Source of the DNA: Sacculina carcini | Lineage: Eukaryota > Arthropoda > Thecostraca > Sacculinidae | Length of the DNA stretch: 64,000 bases | Reading direction: 5' to 3' | NCBI GenBank assembly: GCA_916048095.2 | Contig: OU696583.1 | Coordinates: 8,894,322-8,958,321 of the forward strand | Part shown: one piece after another, positions 24,748 to 36,061 of the stretch | Numbering within the stretch: the stretch's first letter is position 1 | Layout: each line of letters begins with the position of its first letter | Translations under genes and position numbers: made by a program | The notes under the pieces: model-generated | Told to the model about the DNA's origin: nothing | The model's input: only the letters and a program-made list of their open reading frames with translations | Database searches by the model: none

Positions 24748-24940
24748 GCGGCGGCGAAAGTGGCGCGGCGAGTGCCTCCTGCTCCGGTGGTGTCACGTGC
24801 CAGCGGCGACACGGTCGGTACGTCATCGGGCAGCTACATGGCAGACTGGCTGTGCAACGTGTGCAGTCGACCGATCTCGGCCAAGCATCAGCGTCGTGTA
24901 GTCTGGCAGGCCAAGGTGTTTTGCAGCGTCGAATGTGCAG
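24748..24940 (+). CDS. ZMYM exon 3: first MYM zinc finger
   Basis: Encodes a basic/Pro-rich stretch and WLCNVCSRPISAKHQ...VFCSVECA, the first half of a MYM (FCS) finger with paired CxxC and FCSxxC. Phase 0 in, phase 1 out (GCA-G/GTTCGT). The acceptor GGTTGGCAG has a weak pyrimidine tract. A stronger-looking ACAG at 24671 would introduce an in-frame stop and was not used. Confidence 0.8.
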
Positions 24941-24949
24941 GTTCGTGTA

Positions 24950-25692
24950 GCAACAAGAACAATCACAGGATGCACAGCCACCACACCAGTACACCACCTC
25001 CATCACGAAACTGAAATCCTCAAACTGACACACCACATAGACATGAGAGGTACACAAACACTCGCAGCAGCAGTCACCAACACAGCACATCCACTACATC
25101 ACCTCACAACACAAGACAACACAAACAGATACATAAAAACAACACCAAGCACACTTTACCACAGACAAATTCTCACATCACTTCCACCAGCTCCCCCACG
25201 CACATCAATCAAGAAACACATACACACAGAGATTGCACGGAAAGCCATACACTCACTACAACACAATACACTCCTACAAAGACACCCACCGCACATACAC
25301 AAATCAGAAAACACACTCACACGCGAAAACAAGGTGCATCTGGCCAGGTTGAGATGCGGTCATCATCCTGCCCTTCTGTCCTATCAGAAAAGGTTGAATG
25401 ACTCAATCGCTGACACCTGTCCAGATTGCAATTCAGCACCACACACACACATCATGGAACACTGCACAGCACAAACACAACTCAGACGCCAACACAAAAT
25501 ATATTCCATCAGGGACCTGTGGAACAACCCGGTCGGTGCCGTGTCTTTTCTCAGGAGCTCGAGGCTGCTCGGCCAGACAACCTGAGGAACAACAACAACA
25601 ACCAGAACCTTGTAAAACATCAATTTAAAATTATGATCAGAAAATTCCTGCGTGATTTGAAAAATCTACAAACTCCAAAACTGTTAAACTAA
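24950..25692 (+). mobile_element. 5'-truncated LINE fragment (Jockey/RTE-like tail)
   Basis: One frame (to the stop at 25583-25585) encodes the end of a non-LTR retrotransposon protein: TRTITGCTATTP...HLHHET.IL.LTHHIDMRGTQ, later HLARLRCGHHPALLSYQKRL, then CPDCNSAPHTHIMEHC, a zinc-knuckle-like CxxC...HxxxHC typical of C-termini of Jockey/I-related elements. The thumb-region motif at the start and the missing catalytic YXDD show 5' truncation. It sits just 10 bp after the exon 3 donor. It is a different family from the LINE at 56-60 kb. Confidence 0.8.
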
Positions 25693-26503
<811 letters not shown>

Positions 26504-26745
26504 TGAAGCGTCACCAGTGGCAGTTGAAGTGGAGTTGTCACGGTTGTCGCAAATCGGTGGACTTCCTGCTGTTGGGACGATATTGCGTGCGGTTCGGCGG
26601 TGACGTGCGCCAGTTTTGCAGCTGTTCTTGCCTGAACTTGTTCAAATCGCGCGTGCTACTGTGTCACCACTGTCAGTGTGACATGACCGCCGTCACTGAC
26701 GCTCCCCAGCCTCCTCACACCGGCGTGGGAGATGCCGCCAATAAG
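26504..26745 (+). CDS. ZMYM exon 4: MYM zinc fingers
   Basis: Encodes KRHQWQLKWSCHGCRKSVDF, RQFCSCSCLNLFKSRVLLC and HHCQCDM, covering the end of finger 1-2 and the start of the next. Acceptor TGTGTGTAG, phase 1 in; AATAAG/GTGCGT, phase 0 out. Cys spacing follows the MYM/FCS pattern. Confidence 0.88.
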
Positions 26746-27444
26746 GTGCGTGCGTGTCTGAGCGCGTGCGTCAACCTGACATACACCTGACATATTGCTG
26801 AGCCATTAGTGTGTGTGTGTGTGTGTGTGTGTTTGGGCTATGATGTTTCCGTATGCAAGTGTGTATGTTAGCGCGAGTGAAAGTGTGTGCGTGTTTGTGT
26901 GGCTGGGGTCCTTGCGCGAGCGGTAGATGTTTGTTTGTGAATGTGTGCGTGTCTGTATGTGCAGCACTGGTTATACAGGCAGATGGTGTGCACGTGTGTG
27001 TATGTGTATGCATGGAGTGTGTGCGTGTGTGCTGAACTTTGTTGGTCACTGTTACTAGGGGAAATGGTGAGTCGTTCCTGAGGCGTGTCTACGAGTGGTG
27101 TGGTCTTGTGGGCGCGCGTGGGACATCGCCGTCCCACGCGCGCCTGTCTTTCAATACATGTTTCTGTGTACGTTGTTGAGCTGGATTTCGGCATCTTACA
27201 CCTGTACTGTACTGTACTGTAGCTGGTGTGTTATTGCTGGCATGTGTGAGATTCTAAATGGCTCGTTCAGTCCTGGCTTGTGATATTGCGAAATTGTCTT
27301 ATCACCGATCGTTTTTCTATTCTTTGTTGACTCTTTTGCTAGCGAAGTTGCGGGAATGCGCATTTATTCTATTTATATTGTGTGGCTTCTTTTATCAATC
27401 AGATTATCACCGTCGATCCCGCGTGATCCACCTATCAAGCATGT

Positions 27445-27615
27445 GTGTGTGTGTGTGTGTGTGTGTGTATTTATCCGTGTGTATGTGTCTGTCTCTGTGT
27501 GCGTATTTATGTGTGTGTGTATGTGTATGTGAATGTGTGTGTATGTGCTCGTGTGTGTTTACTCGTGTCTGTATGTGAATGTGTGTGTGTGTGTGTGTGT
27601 GTTTGTGTGTGTGTG
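27445..27615. repeat. TG-rich microsatellite block
   Basis: Interrupted TG tract leading into two copies of the exon 5 acceptor. Confidence 0.85.
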
Positions 27616-27719
27616 TTGGCTTGTAACACAGCCATTTTGCAGCAGTGAATGTGTGTATGTGAATGTGTGTGTGTGTGTGTGTTGGCTTGTAACACAGCTA
27701 TTTTGCAGCAGTGAATGTG
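27611..27719 (+). repeat. Tandem duplication of the exon 5 acceptor
   Basis: GTGTTGGCTTGTAACACAGC followed by (C/T)ATTTTGCAGCAGTGAATGTG occurs twice, 66 bp apart. The second copy opens exon 5; the first is followed by TG repeat. Confidence 0.9.
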
Positions 27720-27971
27720 TGGCTCGTTTGCGTGAGTCGCGAGGCGGGGTCGGCTTGTCTAGCAAGCCACTGCACCAGTGCGACGTGTGTCGCAAGATGC
27801 AGCGAGTCTTGTTCGAGGTGGTGGTGTTTGAAGATGATCACGTGCCCGATCAACCAGCAGCAGAAGCTCCTGTACCTGCTCCTCCTCGTGACTCTCACAA
27901 CATCAAGCGACTGTGTTCGCAACCGTGTCTCAACGCCTACACTTTCGTCATCGCAACCAGCAAGAGAATCG
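27698..27971 (+). CDS. ZMYM exon 5: MYM zinc finger
   Basis: Starts LFCSSECVARLRESRGG, completing the finger begun in exon 4, then HQCDVCRKMQRVLFEVVVF, a Pro/Ala-rich insert and RLCSQPCLNAYTF. Acceptor GTAACACAG in phase 0; donor AATCG/GTACCC in phase 1, matching exon 6. The donor is not strong and the last ten residues (SKRIG) are less certain. Confidence 0.83.
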
Positions 27972-28002
27972 GTACCCTACTGATACTGGCATCATTGGGA
28001 GT

Positions 28003-28383
28003 TACTACCGTTTTAGCCAACGCTCGACGATCGAAATGCGATGCCATGAATATCGATATTGGCTAAAATGGTACATGTTGTGAGTGCATCTGGTAGTGGC
28101 GTATCTAGTGCCTGAAAGTTATGCGAGTGATCATTTTGGCCAATCTTTACTCAGTTGTATGTAGTTCAGTGGCTTTCAAATTTGTGAACACAAACAAATC
28201 GTTAGATTTGCTTTGGTTAGGTCAGGTTAGGTCGGGTTAGGTTAGGTAAGTTTTCGCTTAACTTTCAGTCACTAGATACACCACTGTCAACATGTACCAT
28301 TTTAGCCAATGTCGATATTCATCGCATCGTATTTCGTCCGCTGAGTGTTTGGCCAAAACGGTTCGTTGGCTAAAACGGTAGTA
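28003..28383. mobile_element. Fold-back MITE with TTAGG-like centre
   Basis: Long imperfect inverted repeats: TACTACCGTTTTAGCCAACG at the left and its inverted complement at the right, with further paired segments (ATGAATATCGA.ATTGGCTAA, GGTACATGTTG, GTATCTAGTG.CTGAAAGTTA) so that about 170 bp on each side can pair. The unpaired centre (about 28210-28250) is GGTTAGGT-type repeats. No ORF. Superfamily not assigned. Confidence 0.8.
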
Positions 28384-28611
28384 GATCCGATAATTGAACT
28401 ACGCCAATATCGATAGAATGTAGTGAAATCGATGTGCTTGTGGAATACGTCGACCGATTATATGTCGGGTAAAATGTGGTCGTGGCTTATTGTGTTGTGT
28501 CACGTGTTGTCGGCAGGGTCGTTGCAAGCTATCATATTACCCCTGCCTCCCCCGAGGGTAATAATTGGGGCCCACAATTACAGATAAAACACCATTATAA
28601 TAGATGCACGA

Positions 28612-28969
28612 CTTAGTGGACTCCGTGGTGTAGTGGTTAGTACACCCGCCTCACAAGCGTGAGGTCCGTGGTTCGAAACCCGATGGAGCAGAATTTCTTG
28701 GACGAATTCTATAATCCAACAGTCCCTGTCCACCCAGCAGAAAATGATGGTACCAGATATTAGTCATGAGTTGTGACATGCATTCTGGGGAGGTGGCCCT
28801 CTCTAATACGTCTTACGTTCTTGTGGCGTCATAGCGTGGAGAGGGTCGGTTCTGCGGTGGCAGCGAGCTGCACGGGGCACACATGTGTGTTTATAAGCTT
28901 CGGCTTCTTCCCGTGTAGCAGCTGCCACTTAGGCATTTAACCTTTAACCTTTAACCTTTAACCTTAGTG
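28612..28969 (+). mobile_element. tRNA-Val-derived SINE with heptamer tail
   Basis: Element 28619-28962, flanked by CTTAGTG on both sides (28612-28618, 28963-28969), a 7-bp target duplication. The head has an A box (TGGTGTAGTGGTTAG), an anticodon-region CCTCACAAG resembling tRNA-Val(CAC), and a perfect B box GGTTCGAAACC. A 200-bp body and a (CTTTAAC)n tail follow. The body recurs at 39677-39926. Transcription by RNA polymerase III from the internal boxes is expected for such elements. Confidence 0.9.
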
Positions 28970-29096
28970 AAAACGCAGTTACGAGCAGCCCCTTGGTCTC
29001 CTGGGGATTAACAGTGCTTTTAAGCGCTAGTTTATGATAAATTTCACTATCATACGTGAGACAACGGCCGAGGGGGCGGTCGTTACGGCTCTGCTG

Positions 29097-29097
29097 T

Positions 29098-29162
<65 letters not shown>
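29097..29162. repeat. (GT)n microsatellite
   Basis: Pure GT tract of about 33 units in ZMYM intron 5. Confidence 0.92.
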
Positions 29163-29164
<2 letters not shown>

Positions 29165-29398
29165 CTTATTCAATATGTATGTGCGTGTGTATTTTTGTGT
29201 TTTTGAGTATGTAAACGTGAGTGTGTTTGTGTTTGTGTGTATATGTACTTGTCTGTTTAATGTGTGTGTGTGTGTGCATGTAGGTGAGTGTGTGTGTTCG
29301 TGATTGTGTATGTGTATGACTCTTGTGCTTGAGTGTGTGTGTGTGTGAGCGCTTTTGAGACCCTCGGGTGAATAGCGCGATATATATGTCTTAATGTA

Positions 29399-29430
<32 letters not shown>

Positions 29431-29433
29431 CAG

Positions 29434-29591
29434 GCAAGTGTGCAATGTGTGAGCGCTGGCACGTGAGTGATGATCGTCAGCGCTTCTGTATTCACGACGG
29501 CTTCAGCGGCGGTGTTGAGCTGTGCTCTCAAACCTGCTCCAACATGTGTCTCGGACAGCGGCGTCGTATTGTCTCGTGCGAGGCCTGCAAG
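29434..29591 (+). CDS. ZMYM exon 6: MYM zinc finger
   Basis: Encodes KCAMCERWHVSDDRQRFCIH, then ELCSQTCSNMCLGQRRR and SCEACK, a CxxC...CxxxC MYM finger and the first knuckle of the next. Acceptor GTGGCAG in phase 1; TGCAAG/GTGGAC out in phase 0. Confidence 0.87.
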
Positions 29592-30085
29592 GTGGACTCC
29601 TGTGCTCCTTCACTCTGCCCATTCTCTCTCTCTCTCTCGTACTCTCTCTCGTACTCTTTCATTCTCCTGTTTCTTCACTCCTGTCCGAATACAAATTCGC
29701 TCAAATCAAACGTGGCGAGCCAAACATTATATTGGTTATGTTTTTTTGGTCGTGATTTAGTTTAGTCATTACCTTTTTTTGCTGAAATCATGATTATAAT
29801 TCAATCATGAACTGTTTAGAATCCTGCTAATAGGCATAATGTATTTTAACTATTACACTATGGAATTACAATATATTTTAGTGACAAAATAGTTATTTCC
29901 TGAGAAAGCTCTTATCGACTGAGTCAAACTGAACGGCAGCTTAATTTTGCTCGCGGTCGATGCGTTAAGAACGACTTGACCACGATTTGTGGCGTCTACA
30001 CAAGCTAGATTGCTGGTACAATATCATTTATTAAGCTGGCCTTTCTTGTCATGTTATTCTTGTTTCATTCTTGTGTGTGTGTCAG
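29592..30085. other. ZMYM intron 6
   Basis: CT-rich start (CTCTCTCGTACTCTCTCTCG), then A/T-rich unique sequence; nothing else recognised. Confidence 0.5.
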
Positions 30086-30219
30086 GTGAAGAAATACAGT
30101 GTGGACATGATGGAGGTTATTTGTCCGCTGTTAAGAACATCTGCGCCGACTTGTAGACATTACTGTTCTGTCATGTGCGTCGTGTCGCATGGCTTCAACG
30201 TGGTTTCCGTCGACAGAGC
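30086..30219 (+). CDS. ZMYM exon 7: MYM zinc finger
   Basis: Encodes VKKYSVDMMEVICPLL...CRHYCSVMCVVSHGFNVVSVDR, with HYCSVMC as the FCSxxC-like half of a finger whose CxxC lies in exon 6. Acceptor GTGTCAG phase 0; donor AGAGC/GTGCGT phase 2. Confidence 0.83.
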
Positions 30220-30389
30220 GTGCGTTCACCAACTGATTCTCTCCCACTCCACTCTCTCTCTCTCTCTTCATCTTCTTAGCTCTCTGCTGCTGAACTTGCT
30301 ATTATTTTTTCATCGTTGGCTCGGCGTGTTGTCGTATTGTGTTAATCACACATTTGAGACGTATTGGGACCTGAGCTTATTGGACTGAG

Positions 30390-31695
30390 TGAAGAGAGGA
30401 ACTGAAGAAGAAATTAACTAGGGAAGAGGGGAAATGATGAGAGAAGAAAATAACTAGGGAAGAGGGGAAATGATGAGAGAAGAGAGGAACTGAAGAAGAA
30501 ATTAACTAGGGAAGAGGGGAAATGATAAGAGAGGAGAGGAACTTCAGAAGAGGGAAAATGATGAGAGAAGAAATTGAACTTCAGAAGAAATTAACTAGGG
30601 AAGAGGGGAAATGAGGAGAGAAGAGAGGAACTGAAGAAGAAATTAACTAGGGAAGAGGGGAAATGATGAGAGAAGAAATTAACTAGGGAAGAGGGTAAAT
30701 GATGAGAGAAGAGAGGAACTGAAGAAGAAATTAACTAGGGAAGAGGGGAAATGATGAGAGAAGAAATTAACTAGGGAAGAGGGGAAATGATGAGAGAAGA
30801 AATTAACTAGGGAAGAGGGTAAATGATGAGAGAAGAGAGGAACTGAAGAAGAAATTAACTAGGGAAGAGGGGAAATGATGAGAGAAGAAATTAACTAGGG
30901 AAGAGGGGAAATGATGAGAGAAGAAATTAACTAGGGAAGAGGGGAAATGATGAGAGAAGAGAGGAACTGAAGAAGAAATTAACTAGGGAAGAGGGGAAAT
31001 GATGAGAGAAGAAATTAACTAGGGAAGAGGGGAAATGATGAGAGAAGAAATTAACTAGGGAAGAGGGGAAATGATGAGAGAAGAAATTAACTAGGGAAGA
31101 GGGGAAATGATGAGAGAAGAAATTAACTAGGGAAGAGGGGAAATGAAGAGAGAAGAGAGGAACTGAAGAAGAAATTAACTAGGGAAGAGGGGAAATGAAG
31201 AGAGAAGAGAGGAACTGAAGAAGAAATTAACTAGGGAAGAGGGGAAATGATGAGAGAAGAAATTAACTAGGGAAGAGGGGAAATGAAGAGAGAAGAGAGG
31301 AACTGAAGAAGAAATTAACTAGGGAAGAGGGGAAATGAAGAGAGAAGAGAGGAACTGAAGAAGAAATTAACTAGGGAAGAGGGGAAATGATGAGAGAAGA
31401 AATTAACTAGGGAAGAGGGGAAATAATGAGAGAAGAGAGGAACTCAAGAAGAAACTAACTAGGGAAGAGGGGAAATGATGAGAGAAGAGAGGAACTGAAG
31501 AAGAAACTAACTAGGGAAGAGGGGAAATGATGAGAGAAGAAATTAACTAGGGAAGAGGGGAAATGATGAGAGAAGAGAGGAACTGAAGAAGAAATTAACT
31601 AGGGAAATGATGAGAGAAGAAAGGAACTGAAGAAGAAACTAACTATTGAAGAGGGGAAATGATGAGAGAAGAGAGGAACTGAAGAAGAAGTTGAC
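30390..31695. repeat. 1.3-kb compound minisatellite
   Basis: About 30 copies of a 36-bp module (AGAAGAAATTAACTAGGGAA plus GAGGGGAAATGATGAG), some with an added AGAAGAGAGGAACTGA module, in irregular order. Strongly purine-rich on the plus strand (no runs of pyrimidines), with polypurine triplex potential. In ZMYM intron 7. Confidence 0.92.
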
Positions 31696-31895
31696 TTCCT
31701 TCTCCTCCAGCTAAACTTCAACCGAGTAATGCTCCATATATACACCGTACACCCGCACTGTCTGTGACTGTAACGCTAGACATTCAATAATCAGTGATTT
31801 TTGTTGCACTAACAAGTGCTGTGTGTTATGTGTCACGTTTTAATGCTTGTTCATTCTGTTTTGCATTGATTCCTTATTGCCTGTGTATGTTGCAG

Positions 31896-32026
31896 TTGTT
31901 TTCATTGCAAGATCGTGTTCAATCGCAAAATTTGCACAATGCGTAACTGCAGGTCGTATCCTGCCCACATTATTTTCTGCTCTAGTGTATGCGTCGAGAA
32001 GTTCTGTCAATCTGAACAAGGAGTCG
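31896..32026 (+). CDS. ZMYM exon 8: last MYM zinc finger
   Basis: Encodes CFHCKIVFNRKICTMRNC and IIFCSSVCVEKFCQSEQ, a complete CxxC...FCSxxC finger. Acceptor TATGTTGCAG phase 2; consensus donor GTCG/GTGAGT phase 1. Confidence 0.9.
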
Positions 32027-32310
32027 GTGAGTGCCGAAATGGCGCCGGTTTTCGCTCAATAATCATGATTGAAATCAGCGGATCCGTCACGATATTGTCA
32101 CGTGTTTTCTTTCAAATGACACCGCGATTATTCTCACAATAATTTGAGTTCAGTCTAACAGATCATCCATGATGCGTAAGTTAGTTTTCTATGTTCAATA
32201 ACGATTTTATTAATTTTAATGTATTTAACTAATTTTACTTTTATATTTCTAGCATTTTCTCATTAACTTATTGCTTCGTGTGGTATATTTGTGTTGTGTG
32301 TGTGTGATAG

Positions 32311-33627
32311 CACTTATTGCGTCTTGTGGATCTCAAATCGCCACCACCTCAGCCACCGCCACCACAGTTGCCACCACAGTCGCCACCACAGTCGCCACCA
32401 CAGCTGTTAGCACAGCTGTTAGCACAGATGCGCTTCAGATAAGCAGTGTGAGCAGCTTGGCGGCGGATGCCTCGCCACAGCGGCGCGTGCAGACGACCGA
32501 GACTCGTGCTGGCTTGAAGCGGCGTCGCTCGTGGTTCAGTTCCTCCTCCTCGACATGCGATGCTGGCAGTGGTGCGGTCAGTCAGTGTGACAGCTGCCCG
32601 GCCGATGAGCAACGTAGACCGCCAGAAACTGTCAGCGTGGAGCTGGAGGAGGTTGTGTGTAAGCATGAGTCAGAGGAAGAAGAGGTGGTGGTTGCTGCTG
32701 CTGCTGCGGTCATTGAACCCACGGCAACGCTGCAGGAAGACCAGGCTGTCGCGGCGATCACCACGTCGAATGACACCACCAAACGACTGCACAGAAAACG
32801 TGGTCGCAAACCGAAGCGACATAAGAGAAGCGGTTCGAGAAAGTCGCGATCCATTGCCAATACAACTGCCAGTCCCGACAATGTCAGCCCTGTTAGTCTA
32901 GCCTCAACGACGGCTGATAATGAGACATCACAGTCTGCAGACACAGGTCCGGTGTGTGCCAGGCGTGTGAGACAACTGCTGGAACGTGTGACGGCGCAGT
33001 GTCGCAATGTGGCGTGTCAGGTGGCCTCTCCTCTGCCCCCGTCACGCGCTCACGCCGCCACACAGACAGACACAGGTGCCGACACACAGACAGACACAGG
33101 TGCCGACACACAGACAGACACAGGTGCCGACACACTGACAGACACAGGTGCCGACACACTGACAGACACAGGTGCCGACACACAGACAGACACAGGTGCC
33201 GACACACAGACAGACACAGGTGCCGACACACAGACAGACACAGGTGCCGACACACAGACAGACACAGGTGCCGACACACAGACAGACACAGGTGCCGACA
33301 CACTGACAGACACAGGTGCCGACACACAGACAGACACAGGTGCCGACACACTGACAGACACAGGTGCCGACACACAGACAGACACAGGTGCCGACACACA
33401 GACAGACACAGGTGCCGACACACAGACAGACACAGGTGCCGACACACAGACAGACACAGGTGCCGACACACTGACAGACACAGGTGCCGACACACAGACA
33501 GACACAGGTGCCGACACACTGACAGACACAGGTGCCGACACACAGACAGACACAGGTGCCGACACACAGACAGACACAGGTGCCGACACACTGACAGACA
33601 CAGGTGCCGACACACAGACAGACACAG
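32311..33627 (+). CDS. ZMYM exon 9: AT-hook-like region and ADTQTDTG repeat
   Basis: A long exon (about 439 codons) after GTGTGATAG, phase 1. Features in order: Thr/Ala/Val repeat (ATTVATTVATT), Ser-rich and acidic stretches, poly-Ala, KRLHRKRGRKPKRHKRSGSR (AT-hook-like RGRKP core in a basic patch), a second Ser/Thr region, a predicted helix RRVRQLLERVTAQ, and then about 24 copies of an 8-residue repeat ADTQTDTG/ADTLTDTG. Every repeat contains CACAG/GTGCCG in the phase (1) needed to join exon 10, so the true 3' border is uncertain; I give the last one that keeps the frame. After 33640 an indel shifts the frame and a stop follows at 33696. Confidence 0.72.
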
Positions 33628-33678
33628 GTGCCGACACACAGACAGACAGGTGCCGCCACACAGACAGACACAGGTGTC
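33058..33678 (+). repeat. 24-bp coding minisatellite
   Basis: About 25 near-identical units ACAGACACAGGTGCCGACAC plus AC(A/T)G, the A/T variation giving Gln or Leu. Entirely in frame within exon 9 until the last two units. Confidence 0.92.
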
Positions 33679-33938
33679 GCAGTCATTTGACAAACTAGCC
33701 TGGTCATATTATTTTAGTATTTTGTTATATGTAGTATTTTTTCTGGCTGTGGAAAATAATAATCAACTGAACACACACATACAAACACACACACACACAA
33801 ACACATACACACACAGTATACACAATAATTTTAATATGTGGTATTTTGGTTTCTCAGTTATTAAATTAGACTGCTAGTATTTTGCTGTTGTAATGCTAGT
33901 TATTACTAGTCTTATAGTTAGTGTGTGTGTGTGTTAAG

Positions 33939-34123
33939 ACGCGGTGTTCGGCGGCAGTGATGCACGCGCACAGTCACGCGCAGGTAACCAGTTTGGTTCT
34001 GTGGCCACCGCCACTGTGCCTCTGCTGGTACGGCTGCCGGTACTGGTTCCCGTGCCGGTTCCAATACCTCTGTTTGTCAGAGTGGACGCGGCGACACTGC
34101 AGAGAACCTACGAGTCGCTCATG
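33939..34123 (+). CDS. ZMYM exon 10: VPVPVP segment
   Basis: Encodes VPLLVRLPVLVPVPVPIPLF and VDAATLQRTYESLM. A hydrophobic VPVPVPIP segment between the zinc fingers and the C-terminal domain is characteristic of ZMYM2/3/4. Acceptor TGTTAAG phase 1; ATG/GTAACC phase 0. Confidence 0.83.
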
Positions 34124-34140
34124 GTAACCCACCTGACACC

Positions 34141-34239
34141 TGTTGCTGTTGTTGTTGTTGTTGTTGTTTGACTGTTGTTGTTGTTGTTGACTGTTGTTGT
34201 TGTTGTTGTTGTTGTTTGACTGTTGTTGTTGTTGTTGAC

Positions 34240-34286
<47 letters not shown>

Positions 34287-34355
34287 GACTGTTGTTGTTG
34301 TTGTTTTTGTTGTTGTTGTTGTTGTTGTTGACTGTTGTTGTTGTTGTTGTTGTTT
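34141..34355. repeat. (TTG)n repeat with TTTGAC/TTGAC interruptions
   Basis: GTT triplets broken at intervals by GTTTGACTGTTG and GTTGACTGTTG, giving a higher-order array. Intronic; a CAG acceptor-like ACAG follows at 34370. Confidence 0.9.
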
Positions 34356-34363
34356 GTGCTGGT

Positions 34364-36061
34364 GACAGATACAATATTGCCTCGCTGATACTTTTCTGCA
34401 ACTGCTCATTATTATTATTATTATTAATTGGGAGATATTATTCAAGATTCAGAGAGAAAGAGAGTTGGAAGAGAAAATAATAAATAACAATATATAGTAA
34501 ACCATCATCCGATAACACTTCATAATGTCACTCCGCCCACGTTCCTCAATAAATAACAAGTAACAATAAATCAATATGTGTTTCAATAAATGACAACCAA
34601 CAATGAATATTAATAAATAAATAAGTAAATATCAATCAACTGATAAATTTAAATATGATATATAATAAAAGTGTGACAAATGGTTTGTGTTTTCTACTAG
34701 AATCAATCAAATTACATTGCAAATTCTGTGTGTTATATTTTATATTTACGTTGTTTTCAACCGTATTTATTTACGTGTTTTACGTTGTTTCTATTTGCAA
34801 TGCGTGTTGTGTTTGACAACACGCATTAACAACAACGCATAACAACAATCAACATTATTGATTATGACCCAGCAGTAACGTATTGTTCGGCTCATGTGTA
34901 GATGCTGTTCGTTTTTATGAAGTCGCGGCGTGTTATTCAGTTTGATGAAACAGTGGTTCTCAAACACAATGATTGTAGAAATTGCTGCTAATGACTTGTA
35001 GAAAATTATCATTTTTACCATTAAAGTATATTTTAATTATTGCATGTTATAATTGAAATACATGATGCATAGTGTTGGGGTCCTAAACACACCATTATTG
35101 AATTAATTGTGTTTAACTCTCCAGAATTCAAGGTGTTGGATTGAAGGAATTCAAGGGTAAATTTTGCTATTATTTATATTATGTTATTTTGAATTATTCT
35201 TTAGTATGTTATACTCTTATGAAACAAATGTTACATATGTATAACATGGGCTTCTATAGGGTTAAAATGTTTGTGGAGAATTGTGACTCGCTGCTGAGGG
35301 AAAGTTTGAGAACCACTGTGTTAGTATGTACCTGTCTGCTCGGTGCGCATTCAGTTTAGCTATTGGTCAATATTAGTGTTAGTGTTAGTGAGGTTGTTAT
35401 AATACGACCACTTGTGTGTGTGTGTTTGTGACTTATGTCACGGTTTACTAGTACATCATCATAGTGGGTTGCATAGTTTTATTAGCCCGGCTCTCTCATT
35501 TTTATCATAATGTCCTGTCACTCACGTCTGCGTCGGCTTTTATTTTTTCCTATTTCAATATTTTTCCCTATTTTTTTTTACATTTGTATTTCATATTTAT
35601 ATTCATTTCATATATTATTTTATTTATTGTCTTGTATTTATATTATATGATGTATTTAATCATAAAGTTTATTTTATTATATCATATATTTGCGACAGTG
35701 CTAACATATGTAGAATACTTTGTGTTTCTGTGATTTCGCTCGTTTGAACATGGGACATAGTTGTGTTTCACTTGAATACATCATGATCGTTGTGTCAGTT
35801 TGGTCAACTTATCCCCAGTTATTAATGCGTTTTCTAAATCTGTCAATACTGTGGTGTACAAGAGTCAGATATTAGTTTACCTTGGCCGCTCTTCAAAAGA
35901 CATGATTTGCAGTGAGGCAGCGCCACTCAAGTTGTCACGTGAACTTTGAAAAACTATATTTACCTTGTAGGCAGGCGGGCAGGCAGGCACTTCATATCAC
36001 ACACACACACACACGTCACATGGTGGACGTTCCCGTGTCCACGGTGAACGCATGTCTGCTA
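34364..36061. other. ZMYM intron 10, left part
   Basis: A/T-rich sequence with ATT repeats near 34410, a hAT-like element (listed) and the 3' flank of WDR60. No further gene recognised. Confidence 0.5.
34951..35318. mobile_element. hAT-like MITE
   Basis: Begins CAGTGGTTCTCAAAC and ends with the perfect inverted complement GTTTGAGAACCACTG, the typical hAT terminal motif. About 368 bp, A/T-rich, no ORF. I do not see a convincing 8-bp target duplication. Confidence 0.78.

Noticed and set aside
28619..28690. A functional tRNA-Val gene
   Set aside because: The acceptor stem does not pair, and the tRNA-like part is followed by a SINE body and heptamer tail within target duplications.
32893..33693. 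Minus-strand and alternate-frame Cys/Val/Leu/Ser or His/Arg repeat proteins over the 24-bp array
   Set aside because: By-products of the coding minisatellite; the sense frame alone continues into non-repeat sequence with compatible splice phase.
34372..34497. A terminal ZMYM exon after ACAG at 34371, open for about 42 codons to a stop
   Set aside because: It is low-complexity (poly-Ile, ATT repeat) and would leave out the conserved C-terminal domain, which joins in phase from exon 11. It may be a minor isoform.
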